This document shows, piece by piece, positions 1 to 8,618 of a DNA stretch of 64,000 nt. The notes beneath the pieces were generated by a model, which was not told the origin of the DNA, ran no database searches, and worked only from the letters and a program-made list of their open reading frames with translations. Where the stretch lies: NCBI RefSeq assembly GCF_019192735.1, contig NZ_JAHTKP010000002.1, positions 186,001-250,000 on the forward strand. Reading direction: 5' to 3'. Origin of the DNA: Kitasatospora aureofaciens (GTDB lineage: Bacteria; Actinomycetota; Actinomycetes; Streptomycetales; Streptomycetaceae). A program made the translations under genes and the position numbers. Each line of letters begins with the position of its first letter. Position 1 is the stretch's first letter.

Positions 1-519
1 GACCCCGGCGTCTCGGACGCGCTCGCCGAGGCCGTCGGCGTCCGGGTCACCGGCCCGCTGGTGCCGGACCCGACCGACCCGCTCGGCCGCCGCGGCACCG
101 GACGGATCGGCCTGCTGGAACCCCCGCTGACCCTCTCCGCCTTCGCCGAGCAGGTCGCCAAGGGCCTGCCCGCCACCGCCGCCGGCGTCCGCGTCTCCGG
201 CGACCCGGCCCGGCTGGTCAGCCGGGTCGCGGTGTGCGGCGGCTCCGGCGACAGTTTCTTCGCCGAGGTCCGGGCGGCCGGCGTGGACGTCTACCTCACC
301 GCCGACCTGCGCCACCACCCGGCGTCCGAGGCCGCCGAGGCGGCACCGGTCGCGCTGGTCGACGCCGCGCACTGGGCCACCGAGTGGCCCTGGCTCACCC
401 TGGCCGAGCGGGCCCTGCGGGCCGCCGCCGACAAGCGCGGCTGGGCCGTGGAGACCAAGGTCTCCCACCGGGTCACCGACCCGTGGACCGCGCACGCCCC
501 CATGTCCTTCACCGCCTGA
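1..519 (+). CDS. Nif3-like dinuclear metal centre protein (3' end only)
   Basis: This is the C-terminal 172 residues of a gene that begins before the window; the frame is open from base 1. Residues such as GVSDALAEAVGV, the CGGSGDSFF segment, YLTADLRHH and VALVDAAHWATEWP match the second half of the Nif3/YqfO family (hexameric proteins with a dinuclear metal site; physiological role not settled). It is followed after 23 bases by the zinc-ribbon gene and then the RNase H/phosphatase gene. The same three-gene order occurs in mycobacteria (Rv2230c-Rv2229c-Rv2228c), which supports the family call and an operon. Known: family identity. Inferred: co-transcription. Confidence 0.85.
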   Translation, partial: DPGVSDALAEAVGVRVTGPLVPDPTDPLGRRGTGRIGLLEPPLTLSAFAEQVAKGLPATAAGVRVSGDPARLVSRVAVCGGSGDSFFAEVRAAGVDVYLTADLRHHPASEAAEAAPVALVDAAHWATEWPWLTLAERALRAAADKRGWAVETKVSHRVTDPWTAHAPMSFTA

Positions 520-542
520 CCCGATTCACAGGAGCTTTCCGC

Positions 543-1286
543 TTGAACGCCGCGCCCGCCGACCAGATCCGCCTGCTCGACCTCCAGGCCATCGACTCGA
601 AGCTCGACCAGCTGGCCCACCGGCGCCGGAGCCTGCCCGAGCACGCCGAGATCGAGAAGGTCACCGCCGACCACACCGCGCTCAAGGACCTCGTGGTCGC
701 CGCCCAGGCCCAGCAGGGCGACACCGCCCGCGAGCTGACCAAGGCCGAGCAGGACGTCGAGCAGGTCCGCACCCGCTCCGCCCGCAACCAGCAGCGCCTC
801 GACTCCGGCGCGATCACCTCGCCGAGGGACCTGGAGAACCTCCAGCACGAGATCGGCTCGCTCGCCAAGCGCCAGGGCGACCTGGAGGAGGTCGTGCTGG
901 ACGTCATGGAGCGCCTGGAGACCGCCCAGGCCCGGGTCGACGAGCTGACCGCCCGCCTGGAGCACTCCACCGTCGTCCTCACCGAGGCCGAGACCCGCCG
1001 GGACGCCGCCTTCGCCGAGATCGACGGCGAGGCCGAGAAGGTCCGCCGCGACCGCGAGACCGTCGTCGCCGTCGTCCCGGCCGACCTGCTGAAGCTCTAC
1101 ACCAAGCTGCGCGAGCAGCAGGGCGGCGTCGGCGCGGCCCGCCTCTACCAGCGCCGCTGCGAGGGCTGCCGCACCGAGTTCTCGATCACCGAGCTGAACG
1201 CCATCAAGGCCGAGCCGGCCGACAAGGTCGTCCGCTGCGAGAACTGCTCCCGGATCCTGGTCCGTACCGCCGAATCGGGCGTCTGA
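543..1286 (+). CDS. Zinc-ribbon coiled-coil protein (DUF164/CT398-like)
   Basis: The 247-aa product has a long charged coiled coil (roughly residues 10-170) and a C-terminal C4 zinc ribbon with pairs CEGC and CENC. That is the architecture of the C4-type zinc-ribbon family that accompanies Nif3 in actinobacteria. The TTG start at 543 is chosen because AGGAG lies at 530-534, eight bases upstream; the frame stays open further upstream but that part overlaps the Nif3 gene and looks non-coding. Role is unknown; in other bacteria the family has been proposed to bind nucleic acid or secretion chaperones. It lies 4 bases before the RNase H gene, so translation is probably coupled. Confidence 0.85.
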   Translation: MNAAPADQIRLLDLQAIDSKLDQLAHRRRSLPEHAEIEKVTADHTALKDLVVAAQAQQGDTARELTKAEQDVEQVRTRSARNQQRLDSGAITSPRDLENLQHEIGSLAKRQGDLEEVVLDVMERLETAQARVDELTARLEHSTVVLTEAETRRDAAFAEIDGEAEKVRRDRETVVAVVPADLLKLYTKLREQQGGVGAARLYQRRCEGCRTEFSITELNAIKAEPADKVVRCENCSRILVRTAESGV

Positions 1287-1290
1287 CCCG

Positions 1291-2457
1291 GTGGCGGCGC
1301 GCTTCATCGTCGAGGCGGACGGCGGGTCCCGGGGCAACCCGGGGCCGGCCGGCTACGGCGCGGTGGTCCGGGACGGCGACACCGGGCAGATCATCGCCGA
1401 GGCCGCCGAGTTCATCGGCCACGCCACCAACAACGTGGCCGAGTACAAGGGCCTGATCGCCGGCCTCAAGGCGGCCCGGGAGCTGGACCCGGACGCCTCG
1501 GTGGACGTCCGGATGGACTCCAAGCTGGTCGTCGAGCAGATGTCCGGGCGCTGGAAGATCAAGCACCCCGACATGCAGCCGCTCGCTGCCGAGGCGCGGA
1601 CCATCCTCCCGCGCGGCCGGGTGACGTACACCTGGATCCCGCGCGAGCGGAACAAGGACGCCGACCGGCTGGCCAACGAGGCCATGGACGCCGGCAAGGC
1701 GGGGCGCCAGTGGGAGCCGAAGAAGCCGGCCGCAGCGACGACCTCGACGACGACCTCGGCGAAGGCCGTCGTCGCCGAGCCGCCGCTGGAGACCGCCGTC
1801 CCCAAGGCCGGCTGGGCCGCCGAGGCCGACCTCGGCACCCCCACCACCTTCGTCCTGCTGCGCCACGGCGAGACCGCGCTCACCCCGGAGAAGCGATTCT
1901 CCGGCAGCGGCGGCAGCGACCCGGAGCTCTCCGAGAAGGGCCGCTGGCAGGCCGAACGGGCCGCCGAGGCGCTCGCCGCCCGCGGCAGCATCCAGGCCGT
2001 CGTCGCCTCCCCGATGCGGCGCACCCGGCAGACCGCCGAGACCGTCGCAGCCCGGCTCGGCCTGGAGGTCCGGTACGAGGACGGGCTGCGCGAGGTGGAC
2101 TTCGGCGCCTGGGAGGGCCTGACCTTCGCCGAGGTGCAGGAGCGCTACCCGGACGACCTCGCCGCCTGGCTCGGCTCCGCCAAGGCCAAGCCGACCGGCA
2201 GCACCGAGAGTTTCACCACGCTCACCCACCGGGCCGGCGTCGCCCGGGACAAGATCCTCGCCCGGAATCCCGGCAGGACCGTGCTGGTCGTCTCGCACGT
2301 CAGCCCGATCAAGACGTTGGTCCGGCTCGCGCTCGGCGCGCCGCCGGACTCGCTGTACCGGATGGAGCTTTCCGCAGCCTCGCTCTGCGCCGTCCAGTAC
2401 TACGCGGACGGCAACGCCTCGGTGCGGCTGCTCAACGACACGTCGCACCTGCGCTGA
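1291..2457 (+). CDS. Bifunctional RNase HI / histidine phosphatase
   Basis: A 388-aa fusion. Residues 1 to about 135 form an RNase HI fold with the acidic residues in EADGGSRGNPG, NNVAEYKGL, MDSKLVV and NKDADRLANEA; this half should cleave RNA in RNA:DNA hybrids. An Ala/Thr-rich linker of about 40 residues leads to a histidine (acid) phosphatase domain from about residue 185, with LLRHGETALT near residue 190 and the distal catalytic His in VVSHVSPIKT. The mycobacterial homologue Rv2228c has the same fusion and its phosphatase half acts on alpha-ribazole phosphate (CobC-like), linking it to cobalamin synthesis. Start is GTG at 1291, four bases after the preceding stop. Confidence 0.9.
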   Translation: MAARFIVEADGGSRGNPGPAGYGAVVRDGDTGQIIAEAAEFIGHATNNVAEYKGLIAGLKAARELDPDASVDVRMDSKLVVEQMSGRWKIKHPDMQPLAAEARTILPRGRVTYTWIPRERNKDADRLANEAMDAGKAGRQWEPKKPAAATTSTTTSAKAVVAEPPLETAVPKAGWAAEADLGTPTTFVLLRHGETALTPEKRFSGSGGSDPELSEKGRWQAERAAEALAARGSIQAVVASPMRRTRQTAETVAARLGLEVRYEDGLREVDFGAWEGLTFAEVQERYPDDLAAWLGSAKAKPTGSTESFTTLTHRAGVARDKILARNPGRTVLVVSHVSPIKTLVRLALGAPPDSLYRMELSAASLCAVQYYADGNASVRLLNDTSHLR

Positions 2458-2529
2458 TCCACGCCGAGGCGGGACACGGGCCCCGCCTCGGCGCCGTCAG
2501 TACACCTCCGCCTTCAGCGCACCCCGCCG

Positions 2530-3315
2530 TCAGTGCACCTCGGTGACCACCACGTCCAGCTGCCACGGCTTGCGGGCCGTGCCCTCCGCCGCGAGCTCCA
2601 CCCGGTGGCCCAGCTCCAGCAGCGCGTCCATCAGCTCGCCGGGCGTCTTCGGCTCGGCGCCCGCGACCAGCAGATCCCGGACGAGCCGGCCCTTCGTCGC
2701 CTTGTTGAAGTGGCTGACGACCGTGCGCTTGCCGTTCCGCTCCTGGAGCACCCGGACGGTCGCCGTCCGGGACGCCACCTCGCCGGCCGGCTTCCACGCC
2801 GCCGCGTACGCGGAACTGCGCAGGTCCAGCACCAGCCCGTCCGCGACCTCCGGCAGCACGGTCGCCATCGCGCTCCGCCAGTACGCTCCGAGCGCCCCCG
2901 GGCCGGGGAGTTTCACGCCCATCGAGCAGCGGTAGGGCGGGATCCGGTCGGTGATCCGCACGGCGCCCCAGAGGCCGGAGAACACCAGCAGCGAGCGCTC
3001 CGCCCGGCCGTACGCGGCCTCGTCCAGGCTCGCCAGCCCCAGGTTGTCGAACAGCACCCCGGTGTACACCTCGCCCGCCGGCCGCACCCCGGCCGACGGC
3101 AGCCCGGCGTTCCGGGCGATCTCGCCCCGCAGCCCCGGGCTGAGCCCCAACACCTCGGCAGCGGTGTCCTCGTCGCCCCGGCAGAGCCCCACCAGCGAGT
3201 CCAGCACCTCACCCCGCGCCGCCGTGAGCCCCGGCAGCGACAGCCCGCCGAGCGCCACCGGCCCCCCGTCCCCGGACGCGGCCTTACCCTCCGAGGGCGG
3301 CAACAGCACCAGCAC
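2530..3315 (-). CDS. yaaA: Peroxide stress protein YaaA (DUF328/UPF0246)
   Basis: The 261-aa product starts (GTG) with VLVLLPPSEGK, the hallmark N-terminus of the YaaA family, and continues with FSGLWGAVRITDRIPPYRCSMGVKLPG and the late SHFNKATKGRL segment, all family signatures. In E. coli YaaA lowers free intracellular iron under hydrogen peroxide stress and binds DNA; here the same cytosolic role is inferred. The gene is convergent with the RNase H/phosphatase gene. No neighbour explains its regulation. Length is typical of the family. Confidence 0.88.
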   Translation of the reverse strand: MLVLLPPSEGKAASGDGGPVALGGLSLPGLTAARGEVLDSLVGLCRGDEDTAAEVLGLSPGLRGEIARNAGLPSAGVRPAGEVYTGVLFDNLGLASLDEAAYGRAERSLLVFSGLWGAVRITDRIPPYRCSMGVKLPGPGALGAYWRSAMATVLPEVADGLVLDLRSSAYAAAWKPAGEVASRTATVRVLQERNGKRTVVSHFNKATKGRLVRDLLVAGAEPKTPGELMDALLELGHRVELAAEGTARKPWQLDVVVTEVH

Positions 3316-3474
3316 AGCGGACTCCTCAACACTTTGTGGCGAACGAACCCCGCCACCCTACGCAAATCCCGCCCCCGCAGGCGCCCCCTGTCCGTCGGGT
3401 GGGCGGCGGCCGGCAATTCGGTGGGCTCGGTGGGCGTTGACGGTTACGGTGAGTGGCGAAGGAGAGTGAACGAG

Positions 3475-3813
3475 ATGAGCCTGCAACCCCTGGACCTGGT
3501 GCCCGGCGATGACGATGCCGTGGAGGAGTCCCTGTCCGTGCGGCTGCCGGCCGGGATGCCGGCGGAGACGCGGCAGGCGTTGGAGTTCGCGCTGCGCGCG
3601 GCCGCGCAGGCGGTGATGGCCGGGCGCGTGCGGGTCATCGGCACGGCGGCCGGCGACGACACCGCCGAGCTGGCCTTCGAGGTGCGCCAGTCCGAGGTGC
3701 CGGAGGCGCTGACGGAGCAGCCCCGGCCCGACCGGGCCGAGCGCCGGGCGGCCATGGTGGCGCGCATCCGCGCGGCCAACGCCGAGACGCTGGAGAGGCT
3801 CAAGGACCTGTGA
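3475..3813 (+). CDS. Putative antitoxin of a Doc-type toxin-antitoxin pair
   Basis: A 112-aa acidic/amphipathic protein directly upstream of a Doc/Fic toxin. Residues about 20-50 look like a helical segment (PAETRQALEFALRAAAQAV), and the C-terminus (RAERRAAMVARIRAANAETLERL) is a long charged helix of the kind antitoxins use to wrap the toxin. I do not recognise a named DNA-binding family. ATG at 3475 is preferred over GTG at 3466 because AAGGAG at 3459-3464 sits 10 bases upstream of the ATG. The stop overlaps the toxin start as GTGA, implying tight translational coupling. Antitoxin role rests on position and size. Confidence 0.7.
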   Translation: MSLQPLDLVPGDDDAVEESLSVRLPAGMPAETRQALEFALRAAAQAVMAGRVRVIGTAAGDDTAELAFEVRQSEVPEALTEQPRPDRAERRAAMVARIRAANAETLERLKDL

Positions 3814-4190
3814 CCGCGAACACCGAGTACCTGGACCTCGACGACGTCACCTACCTCGCCGGCGGCCCCAGCAACATCCGCGACCTCGGCGCCCTCCTCT
3901 CCGCGCTCGGCCGCCCGCAGGCGAGCCTGTTCGGCGCCGACGCCTACCCGGACCTCTGGACGAAGGCCGTCGCCCTCGGCCAGAGCCTGGCCCGCAACCA
4001 CCCGCTGGTGGACCGGAACAAGCGCACCGCCTTCGAGGCGATGCTGCTGTTCCTGGACTACAACGGCGAGCCGTACACCGACCCGCACCCGGACGACGCG
4101 GTCGCGTACGTCCTCCGGCTGGCCACCGGCGGCTACGACGACACCGTCGCCCTCGCCGCCAAGGATCTGAAGTCCCTCCTGGGACGCTGA
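3810..4190 (+). CDS. Doc/Fic family toxin
   Basis: A 126-aa protein of Doc size and fold. The Fic-like motif is H64-P-L-V-D-R-N-K-R72. Doc enzymes use this loop to phosphorylate EF-Tu and arrest translation. The motif keeps His, Asp, Asn, Lys and Arg, but position 69, usually Gly or Ala, is Arg. The N-terminus (LDLDDVTYLAGGP) also matches Doc proteins. GTG start at 3810 overlaps the antitoxin stop by four bases. The stop codon lies inside the first copy of a 38-bp tandem duplication. Family is clear; enzymatic activity is uncertain because of the Arg. Confidence 0.85.
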   Translation: MTANTEYLDLDDVTYLAGGPSNIRDLGALLSALGRPQASLFGADAYPDLWTKAVALGQSLARNHPLVDRNKRTAFEAMLLFLDYNGEPYTDPHPDDAVAYVLRLATGGYDDTVALAAKDLKSLLGR

Positions 4191-4247
4191 GCCTCCGTCC
4201 GGGATCACCGTCCCTCCTGGGACGCTGAGCCTCCGTCCGGGATCACC
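4172..4247. repeat. Perfect 38-bp tandem duplication at the toxin 3' end
   Basis: Bases 4172-4209 and 4210-4247 are identical, head to tail, with no spacer. The first copy contains the last codons and stop (TGA 4188-4190) of the Doc toxin; the second copy repeats them out of any gene and ends 23 bases before the RNB ribonuclease start. The pattern looks like a recent slippage or recombination duplication. Confidence 0.97.
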
Positions 4248-4270
4248 CGATTCGCCCTACGCTGGCCTGC

Positions 4271-5743
4271 ATGCCTCGCCGAAAACTGCGCGTCAAGGCC
4301 GCCGACTCCGCCCGGATCAACGCCGAACTGGCCGAGCTCAGGGCCCGCCTGGAGATCCACACCGAGTGGCCGGAAAAGGTGCTCGCCGAGGCGGAGGAGG
4401 CGGCCGAGCGCCCCCGGCTGCCCGAGTACGACGCCACCGACCTCCCGCTGTTCACGGTCGACCCGCCCGGCTCGCGCGACCTCGACCAGGCCATGCACTT
4501 CACCCGCCGCCCGGGCGGCGGCTACCGGGTGTACTACGCGATCGCGGACGTCGCCGCCTTCGTCCACCCGGGCGGGGCGATCGACGTCGAGGCCCGCCGC
4601 CGCGTCGAGACGCTGTACTTCCCCGACCACCGCATCCCGCTGCACCCCGCCCGGATCTCCGAGGACGCCGCCAGCCTGCTGCCCGGCGAGCCCCGCCCCG
4701 CGCTGCTCTGGCAGCTGGACCTGGACGCGGACGGCGCCGTCGTCCTGGCGGACCTGCGCCGCGCCCTGGTCCGTTCGCACCGCCGCCTCGACTACGCGGC
4801 CGTCCAGCGCAGCGTGGACCTCGGCGGCGCCGACGAGCAGCTCGCCCTGCTCGCCACCGTCGGCCGGCTGCGCGAGGAGCAGGAGCGCGCCCGCGGCGGG
4901 ATCAGCCTGCCGGTGCCGGAGCAGGAGGTCGAGGAGACCCTGCACGGCTACGTCCTCGGCTACCGCGCGCCCGGACCGGCGGACGGCTGGAACGCCCAGA
5001 TCTCGCTGCTCACCGGCATGGCCGCGGCCGACCTGATGCTCGACGCGGGGGTCGGCCTGCTGCGCACCCTGCCGGCCGCGCCCGCCGAGGCGTACGAGCG
5101 GCTGCGGAGGATCGCCCAGGCCCTGGACGTCGACTGGCCGGCGGGTCTCCCGTACCCGGAGCTGATCCGCTCGCTCGACCCGGACGTGCCGCTGAACGCC
5201 GCGTTCCTCAACGAGTGCACCGGGCTGCTGCGCGGCGCCGGCTACCACGCCTTCGACGAGTCCCGCGGCCTGCCCGCCCCCGCCGATCCGGACCACGCCG
5301 CGCTGGCCGCGCCGTACGCGCACTGCACCGCCCCGCTGCGCCGGCTCGGCGACCGGTTCGCGCAGGAGGTGTGCGCCGCGGTCGCCGCGGGGGAGGACGT
5401 GCCGGACTGGACGCGCGAGGCGCTGCCCGCCGTACCGGCGCTGATGGCGAGCGGGGACCGCCGCTCGGGCGAGGTCGAGCGGGCCTGCGTGGACCTGGTG
5501 GAGGCCGAACTGCTGGCCGGCCGGGAGGGCGAGGACTTCACGGCGGTCGTCATCGACGTGGACGAGAAGCGGCCCGGCTCCGGCACCGTCCAGCTGCGCG
5601 AACCGGCCGTCCGGGCGCGCTGCGACGCCGCGGACGGCGGAGCCGGTGCGGATCGCGCGGCGCTGCCGCTCGGCGGGCTGATCCGGGTGCGCCTGGCGAC
5701 GGCCGATCCGGCCACCCGGACGGTCCGCTTCGCCGCCGTCTGA
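4271..5743 (+). CDS. RNB-domain ribonuclease (RNase II/R family)
   Basis: The 490-aa protein contains an RNB exoribonuclease domain: VDPPGSRDLDQAM (metal-binding aspartates near residues 75-82), YYAIADVAAFVHPGGAID, TLYFPDHRIPLHP and the late YAHCTAPLRRLGDRF. It should degrade RNA 3' to 5'. It is shorter than E. coli RNase II/R and shows no obvious cold-shock domains at the N-terminus and at most a short S1-like tail (TAVVIDVDEKRPGSGTVQL). This RNB-only form is common in actinobacteria. ATG at 4271 falls directly after the 38-bp duplication, so that event altered its leader. Confidence 0.88.
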   Translation: MPRRKLRVKAADSARINAELAELRARLEIHTEWPEKVLAEAEEAAERPRLPEYDATDLPLFTVDPPGSRDLDQAMHFTRRPGGGYRVYYAIADVAAFVHPGGAIDVEARRRVETLYFPDHRIPLHPARISEDAASLLPGEPRPALLWQLDLDADGAVVLADLRRALVRSHRRLDYAAVQRSVDLGGADEQLALLATVGRLREEQERARGGISLPVPEQEVEETLHGYVLGYRAPGPADGWNAQISLLTGMAAADLMLDAGVGLLRTLPAAPAEAYERLRRIAQALDVDWPAGLPYPELIRSLDPDVPLNAAFLNECTGLLRGAGYHAFDESRGLPAPADPDHAALAAPYAHCTAPLRRLGDRFAQEVCAAVAAGEDVPDWTREALPAVPALMASGDRRSGEVERACVDLVEAELLAGREGEDFTAVVIDVDEKRPGSGTVQLREPAVRARCDAADGGAGADRAALPLGGLIRVRLATADPATRTVRFAAV

Positions 5744-5770
5744 CCTTCGCGGGGGTGGGAGGATCGTCCC

Positions 5771-7258
5771 GTGCCCGAACCCCTCACCCCCTCCGTCCCC
5801 GGGCGGCACCGCCGCCTGCTCGTCCTGGCGATCTGCTGCCTGAGCCTGTTCATCGTCGGCCTGGACAACACCGTGGTGAACATCGCCCTGCCGGCGATCC
5901 AGCGCGATCTGGACGCCCCGGCCTCCGGTCTGCAGTGGATCATCGACGCGTACACCCTGGTCCTGGCCTCGCTGCTGATGCTGTTCGGCTCGGTGGCGGA
6001 CCGGTTCGGCCGCCGTCGGGTGTTCCAGACCGGGCTGCTGTGCTTCGCGCTCGGCTCGCTGCTGTGCAGCCTGGCGCCGAGCCTGGAGTGGCTGGTGGCG
6101 TTCCGCGCGCTGCAGGCGGTGGGCGGCTCGATGCTCAACCCGGTGGCGATGTCGATCATCACCAACACCTTCACCGATCCGAGGGAGCGGGCCCGCGCGA
6201 TCGGGGTGTGGGGCGGTGTGGTCGGCATCTCGATGGCGCTCGGGCCGCTGCTCGGCGGCTTCCTGGTGGACGGCGCGGGCTGGCCGTCGATCTTCCTGAT
6301 CAACGTTCCGGTCGCCCTGGTCGCCATAATCCTGACCGCCCGTTACGTCCCCGAGTCGCGCGCGCCGCGGCCGCGCCGACTGGACCCGGTCGGGCAGCTG
6401 CTGATGATCGTCCTGCTCGGCTGTGGCACCGCCGCCATCATCGAGGGCCCCGGGAACGGCTGGACGTCCCCGCTGATCCTCACCCTCGCCGCGACCGCCG
6501 GGGCCGCGCTGGTCGCCTTCCCGTTGTGGGAGCGGCGGGTGGCCGAGCCGCTGGTCGACCCGCGGTTCTTCGCCAGCCCGCCGTTCACCGGCGCCACCGT
6601 CACGGCGGTCTGCGCCTTCGCCGGGCTCGGCGGCTTTCTCTTCCTCAACACCCTCTACCTGCAGGACGTCCGCCACTACGGCCCGGTCGAGGCGGGCCTG
6701 TGGACGCTGCCGATGGCCGGGATGATGCTGGTCTGCGCGCCGCTGTCCGGACGGATCGTCGGCAGCCGGGGCCCGCGCGGCCCGCTGGTCGCGGCCGGGC
6801 TCGGCCTCGCCGCGAGCGGGGTGCTGCTCACCCGGCTGACGGCGGACTCCCCGGCGGTGCTGCTGCTCGTCGCGTACGCGCTGTTCGGCTTCGGCTTCGG
6901 CATGGTCAACGCGCCGATCACCAACGCCGCCGTCTCCGGCATGCCGCGCGCCCAGGCGGGCGTGGCGGCCGCCGTCGCGTCGACCAGCCGGCAGGTCGGG
7001 CAGTCGCTCGGGGTGGCGGTGATCGGTACGGTCGTCACCTCGGCGGTCGTCGGCCCGGTCGCCACCGGCTTCGCGGCGGCCAGCCACGCCGGCTGGTGGA
7101 TCCTGGTCGGCCTGGGCGGCGCGATCCTCGCGCTCGGCCTGGCCACCACCACCCCGTGGGCCACCGCGGGCGCCGCCCGGGTCGCGGCCCGGCTCGGCGG
7201 GGATGCGCCGGTGGCCCGGGCCGGAGTACGGGAGGCTCCGTCCGAGCGGCTACGATGA
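5771..7258 (+). CDS. MFS drug exporter, DHA2 (EmrB/QacA) family
   Basis: A 495-aa polytopic membrane protein, about 14 predicted TM segments. Diagnostic motifs are LDNTVVNIALPAIQRDL in TM1, WIIDAYTLVLASLLMLFG, motif A GSVADRFGRRRVF, and motif C-like GVVGISMALGPLLGGFLV. Such proteins export drugs or small metabolites with proton antiport; the substrate cannot be told from sequence. GTG start at 5771 follows GGAGGATC with suitable spacing. It ends 7 bases before the rnpB 5' stem, and no dedicated regulator sits next to it. Confidence 0.87.
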   Translation: MPEPLTPSVPGRHRRLLVLAICCLSLFIVGLDNTVVNIALPAIQRDLDAPASGLQWIIDAYTLVLASLLMLFGSVADRFGRRRVFQTGLLCFALGSLLCSLAPSLEWLVAFRALQAVGGSMLNPVAMSIITNTFTDPRERARAIGVWGGVVGISMALGPLLGGFLVDGAGWPSIFLINVPVALVAIILTARYVPESRAPRPRRLDPVGQLLMIVLLGCGTAAIIEGPGNGWTSPLILTLAATAGAALVAFPLWERRVAEPLVDPRFFASPPFTGATVTAVCAFAGLGGFLFLNTLYLQDVRHYGPVEAGLWTLPMAGMMLVCAPLSGRIVGSRGPRGPLVAAGLGLAASGVLLTRLTADSPAVLLLVAYALFGFGFGMVNAPITNAAVSGMPRAQAGVAAAVASTSRQVGQSLGVAVIGTVVTSAVVGPVATGFAAASHAGWWILVGLGGAILALGLATTTPWATAGAARVAARLGGDAPVARAGVREAPSERLR

Positions 7259-7265
7259 CCACTAC

Positions 7266-7670
7266 GGCGGAAGAGCCGGCCGGGCGGTCGCGACGGGTCC
7301 CTGACCCGCCGAGGAACGTCCGGGCTCCACAGAGCAGGGTGGTGGGTAACGCCCACCCGGGGTGACCCGCGGGACAGTGCCACAGAAAACAGACCGCCCG
7401 CCGCTCAGGCGACGGGTAAGGGTGAAACGGTGGTGTAAGAGACCACCAGCGACCGGGGTGACCCGGCCGGCTCGGTAAACCCCACCTGGAGCAAGGTCAA
7501 GATCGGTGCCCTCGGGCGCCGTGCGCGAGTGTTCGAGGGCTGCTCGCCCGAGCTCGCGGGTAGACCGCACGAGGCTGTCGGCAACGGCAGTCCTAGATGG
7601 ATGGCCGCCTCCCCGGGCCGCGCAAGCAGCCCGGGAGACAGAACCCGGCGTACAGGCCGACTCTTCCGCC
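7266..7670 (+). ncRNA. rnpB: RNase P RNA (type A)
   Basis: The catalytic RNA of RNase P, which matures tRNA 5' ends. The terminal stem P1 is a perfect 10-bp pairing of GGCGGAAGAG (7266-7275) with CTCTTCCGCC (7661-7670). Conserved region I GAGGAACGTCCGGGCTCCA starts at 7311. The family landmarks ACAGAAAACAGACCGCC, AAGGGTGAAA, TAAGAGACCACC, GTAAACCCCACC and, near the 3' end, AGATGGATGGCCGCC and ACAGAACCCGGCGTACAGGC are all in order. About 405 nt, the usual actinobacterial size. Mature ends may differ by a few bases. A short pyrimidine run follows the P1 stem. Confidence 0.95.
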
Positions 7671-7734
7671 CCCTTTCCGCCTCCCGGCCAGGCCAACGGC
7701 CAGGCCGGGTGCGCCATGCCTCCGGCCGTGCGGG

Positions 7735-7992
7735 TCAGGCGGGATGCGAGCCGACGGCGTCGCGGATCTGCTCGCCGAGGCCGCCGTTGACGCGGGCGCA
7801 GTTGGCGCAGCAGAAGAACCGGCCGGCCACCTCCACGCCGTGGCCCACGATCCGGACCTGGCACTGCTCACAGCGCGGCGCAAGCTTCTCCATGGCGCAC
7901 TCGAAGCTGTCGAAGGTGTAGGTGTCGCCGGTGATCGTCTTGATCTCGAAGGCGAGCCAGTAGTCGTTTCCGCAGGTGACGCAGATGGCCAT
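7735..7992 (-). CDS. Prokaryotic metallothionein-like zinc protein
   Basis: An 85-aa Cys-rich protein: CVTCGN near the N-terminus, FDSFECAMEKLAP, CEQCQVRIVGHGVEV and FFCCANCAR. This spacing matches the small actinobacterial proteins assigned to the prokaryotic metallothionein family, which bind zinc through Cys and His. Its metal-storage or regulatory role is not established. A GGAGA-type ribosome site (GGAAGGAGACGGCC in the coding sense) precedes the ATG. Convergent with rnpB. Confidence 0.75.
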   Translation of the reverse strand: MAICVTCGNDYWLAFEIKTITGDTYTFDSFECAMEKLAPRCEQCQVRIVGHGVEVAGRFFCCANCARVNGGLGEQIRDAVGSHPA

Positions 7993-8109
7993 GGCGGCCG
8001 TCTCCTTCCGGTGAGGGGCCGACGGGCCGGGGCGGTCCGGCAGCCTCTCCCAGTGTCGGAGCCCCCTCCGGCGGCGGCCACTCGGCGGCCCCGTCAGGCG
8101 GAGCGACTG

Positions 8110-8517
8110 TCACGCGGAGCGGGCCGACAGTTCCTCCAGCGCCCGGACGGCGCGCTCGGCGTCGTCGGCGGTGACGAACAGGTGGTCGTGGTGGAAGCCG
8201 GCCACCACGTTGCAGCTGATCCCCTCCTCGGCGAGCCGCCCGGCCACCGCCGCCGTGAGCCCGACGGCCTCCAGCGCGGAGTGGATCTGCAGGGTGATCC
8301 AGGCCGCCACGTACTCGTAGCGCAGCCCGAGCGCGTCCGCCTCCTCCTGGGCGACCACCACCGTCACGCCTTCGGGTTCGGCGACGGTCACCACCGGCCG
8401 CATTCCGGCGGGCACCTTCGCGGGCAGCGTGCAGTACACGTACCGCCCCGGGTTGAGCACTGGGCGCATGCCGCGCAGCAGCGTCGCGAGATCTCGTTCA
8501 CCGGCCATGCCCGCCAC
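8110..8517 (-). CDS. ACT-domain protein (COG3602-like)
   Basis: A 135-aa protein with two ACT-like halves: RPVLNPGRYVYCTLPAK and GVTVVVAQEEADALGLRYEYVAAWITLQIHSALEAVGLTAAVAGRLAEEGISCNVVAGFHHDHLFV. The second half closely follows the uncharacterised ACT-domain family COG3602, expected to bind an amino acid or similar ligand. GTG at 8517 gives MAGMAGE; the internal ATG at 8508 is an equally possible start, and neither has a strong ribosome site. No partner enzyme is adjacent. Confidence 0.78.
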   Translation of the reverse strand: MAGMAGERDLATLLRGMRPVLNPGRYVYCTLPAKVPAGMRPVVTVAEPEGVTVVVAQEEADALGLRYEYVAAWITLQIHSALEAVGLTAAVAGRLAEEGISCNVVAGFHHDHLFVTADDAERAVRALEELSARSA

Positions 8518-8618
8518 CGTAGCGGCTGGGCCGGGCCCGGGTCCCGGGCGTCCGGCCGTGTCGGAGCCGGTGTCGGGGGCCGGGGCGGACGCCGGGTCGG
8601 AATCCGGGTCGGAATCCG

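Noticed and set aside
4205-7087. 960-codon minus-strand open frame
   Set aside because: Antisense to the RNB ribonuclease and MFS genes; Arg/Gly/Asp-rich low complexity without homology.
7262-7864. Open frames across 7.26-7.86 kb on both strands
   Set aside because: The region is the RNase P RNA gene; structural landmarks explain it fully.
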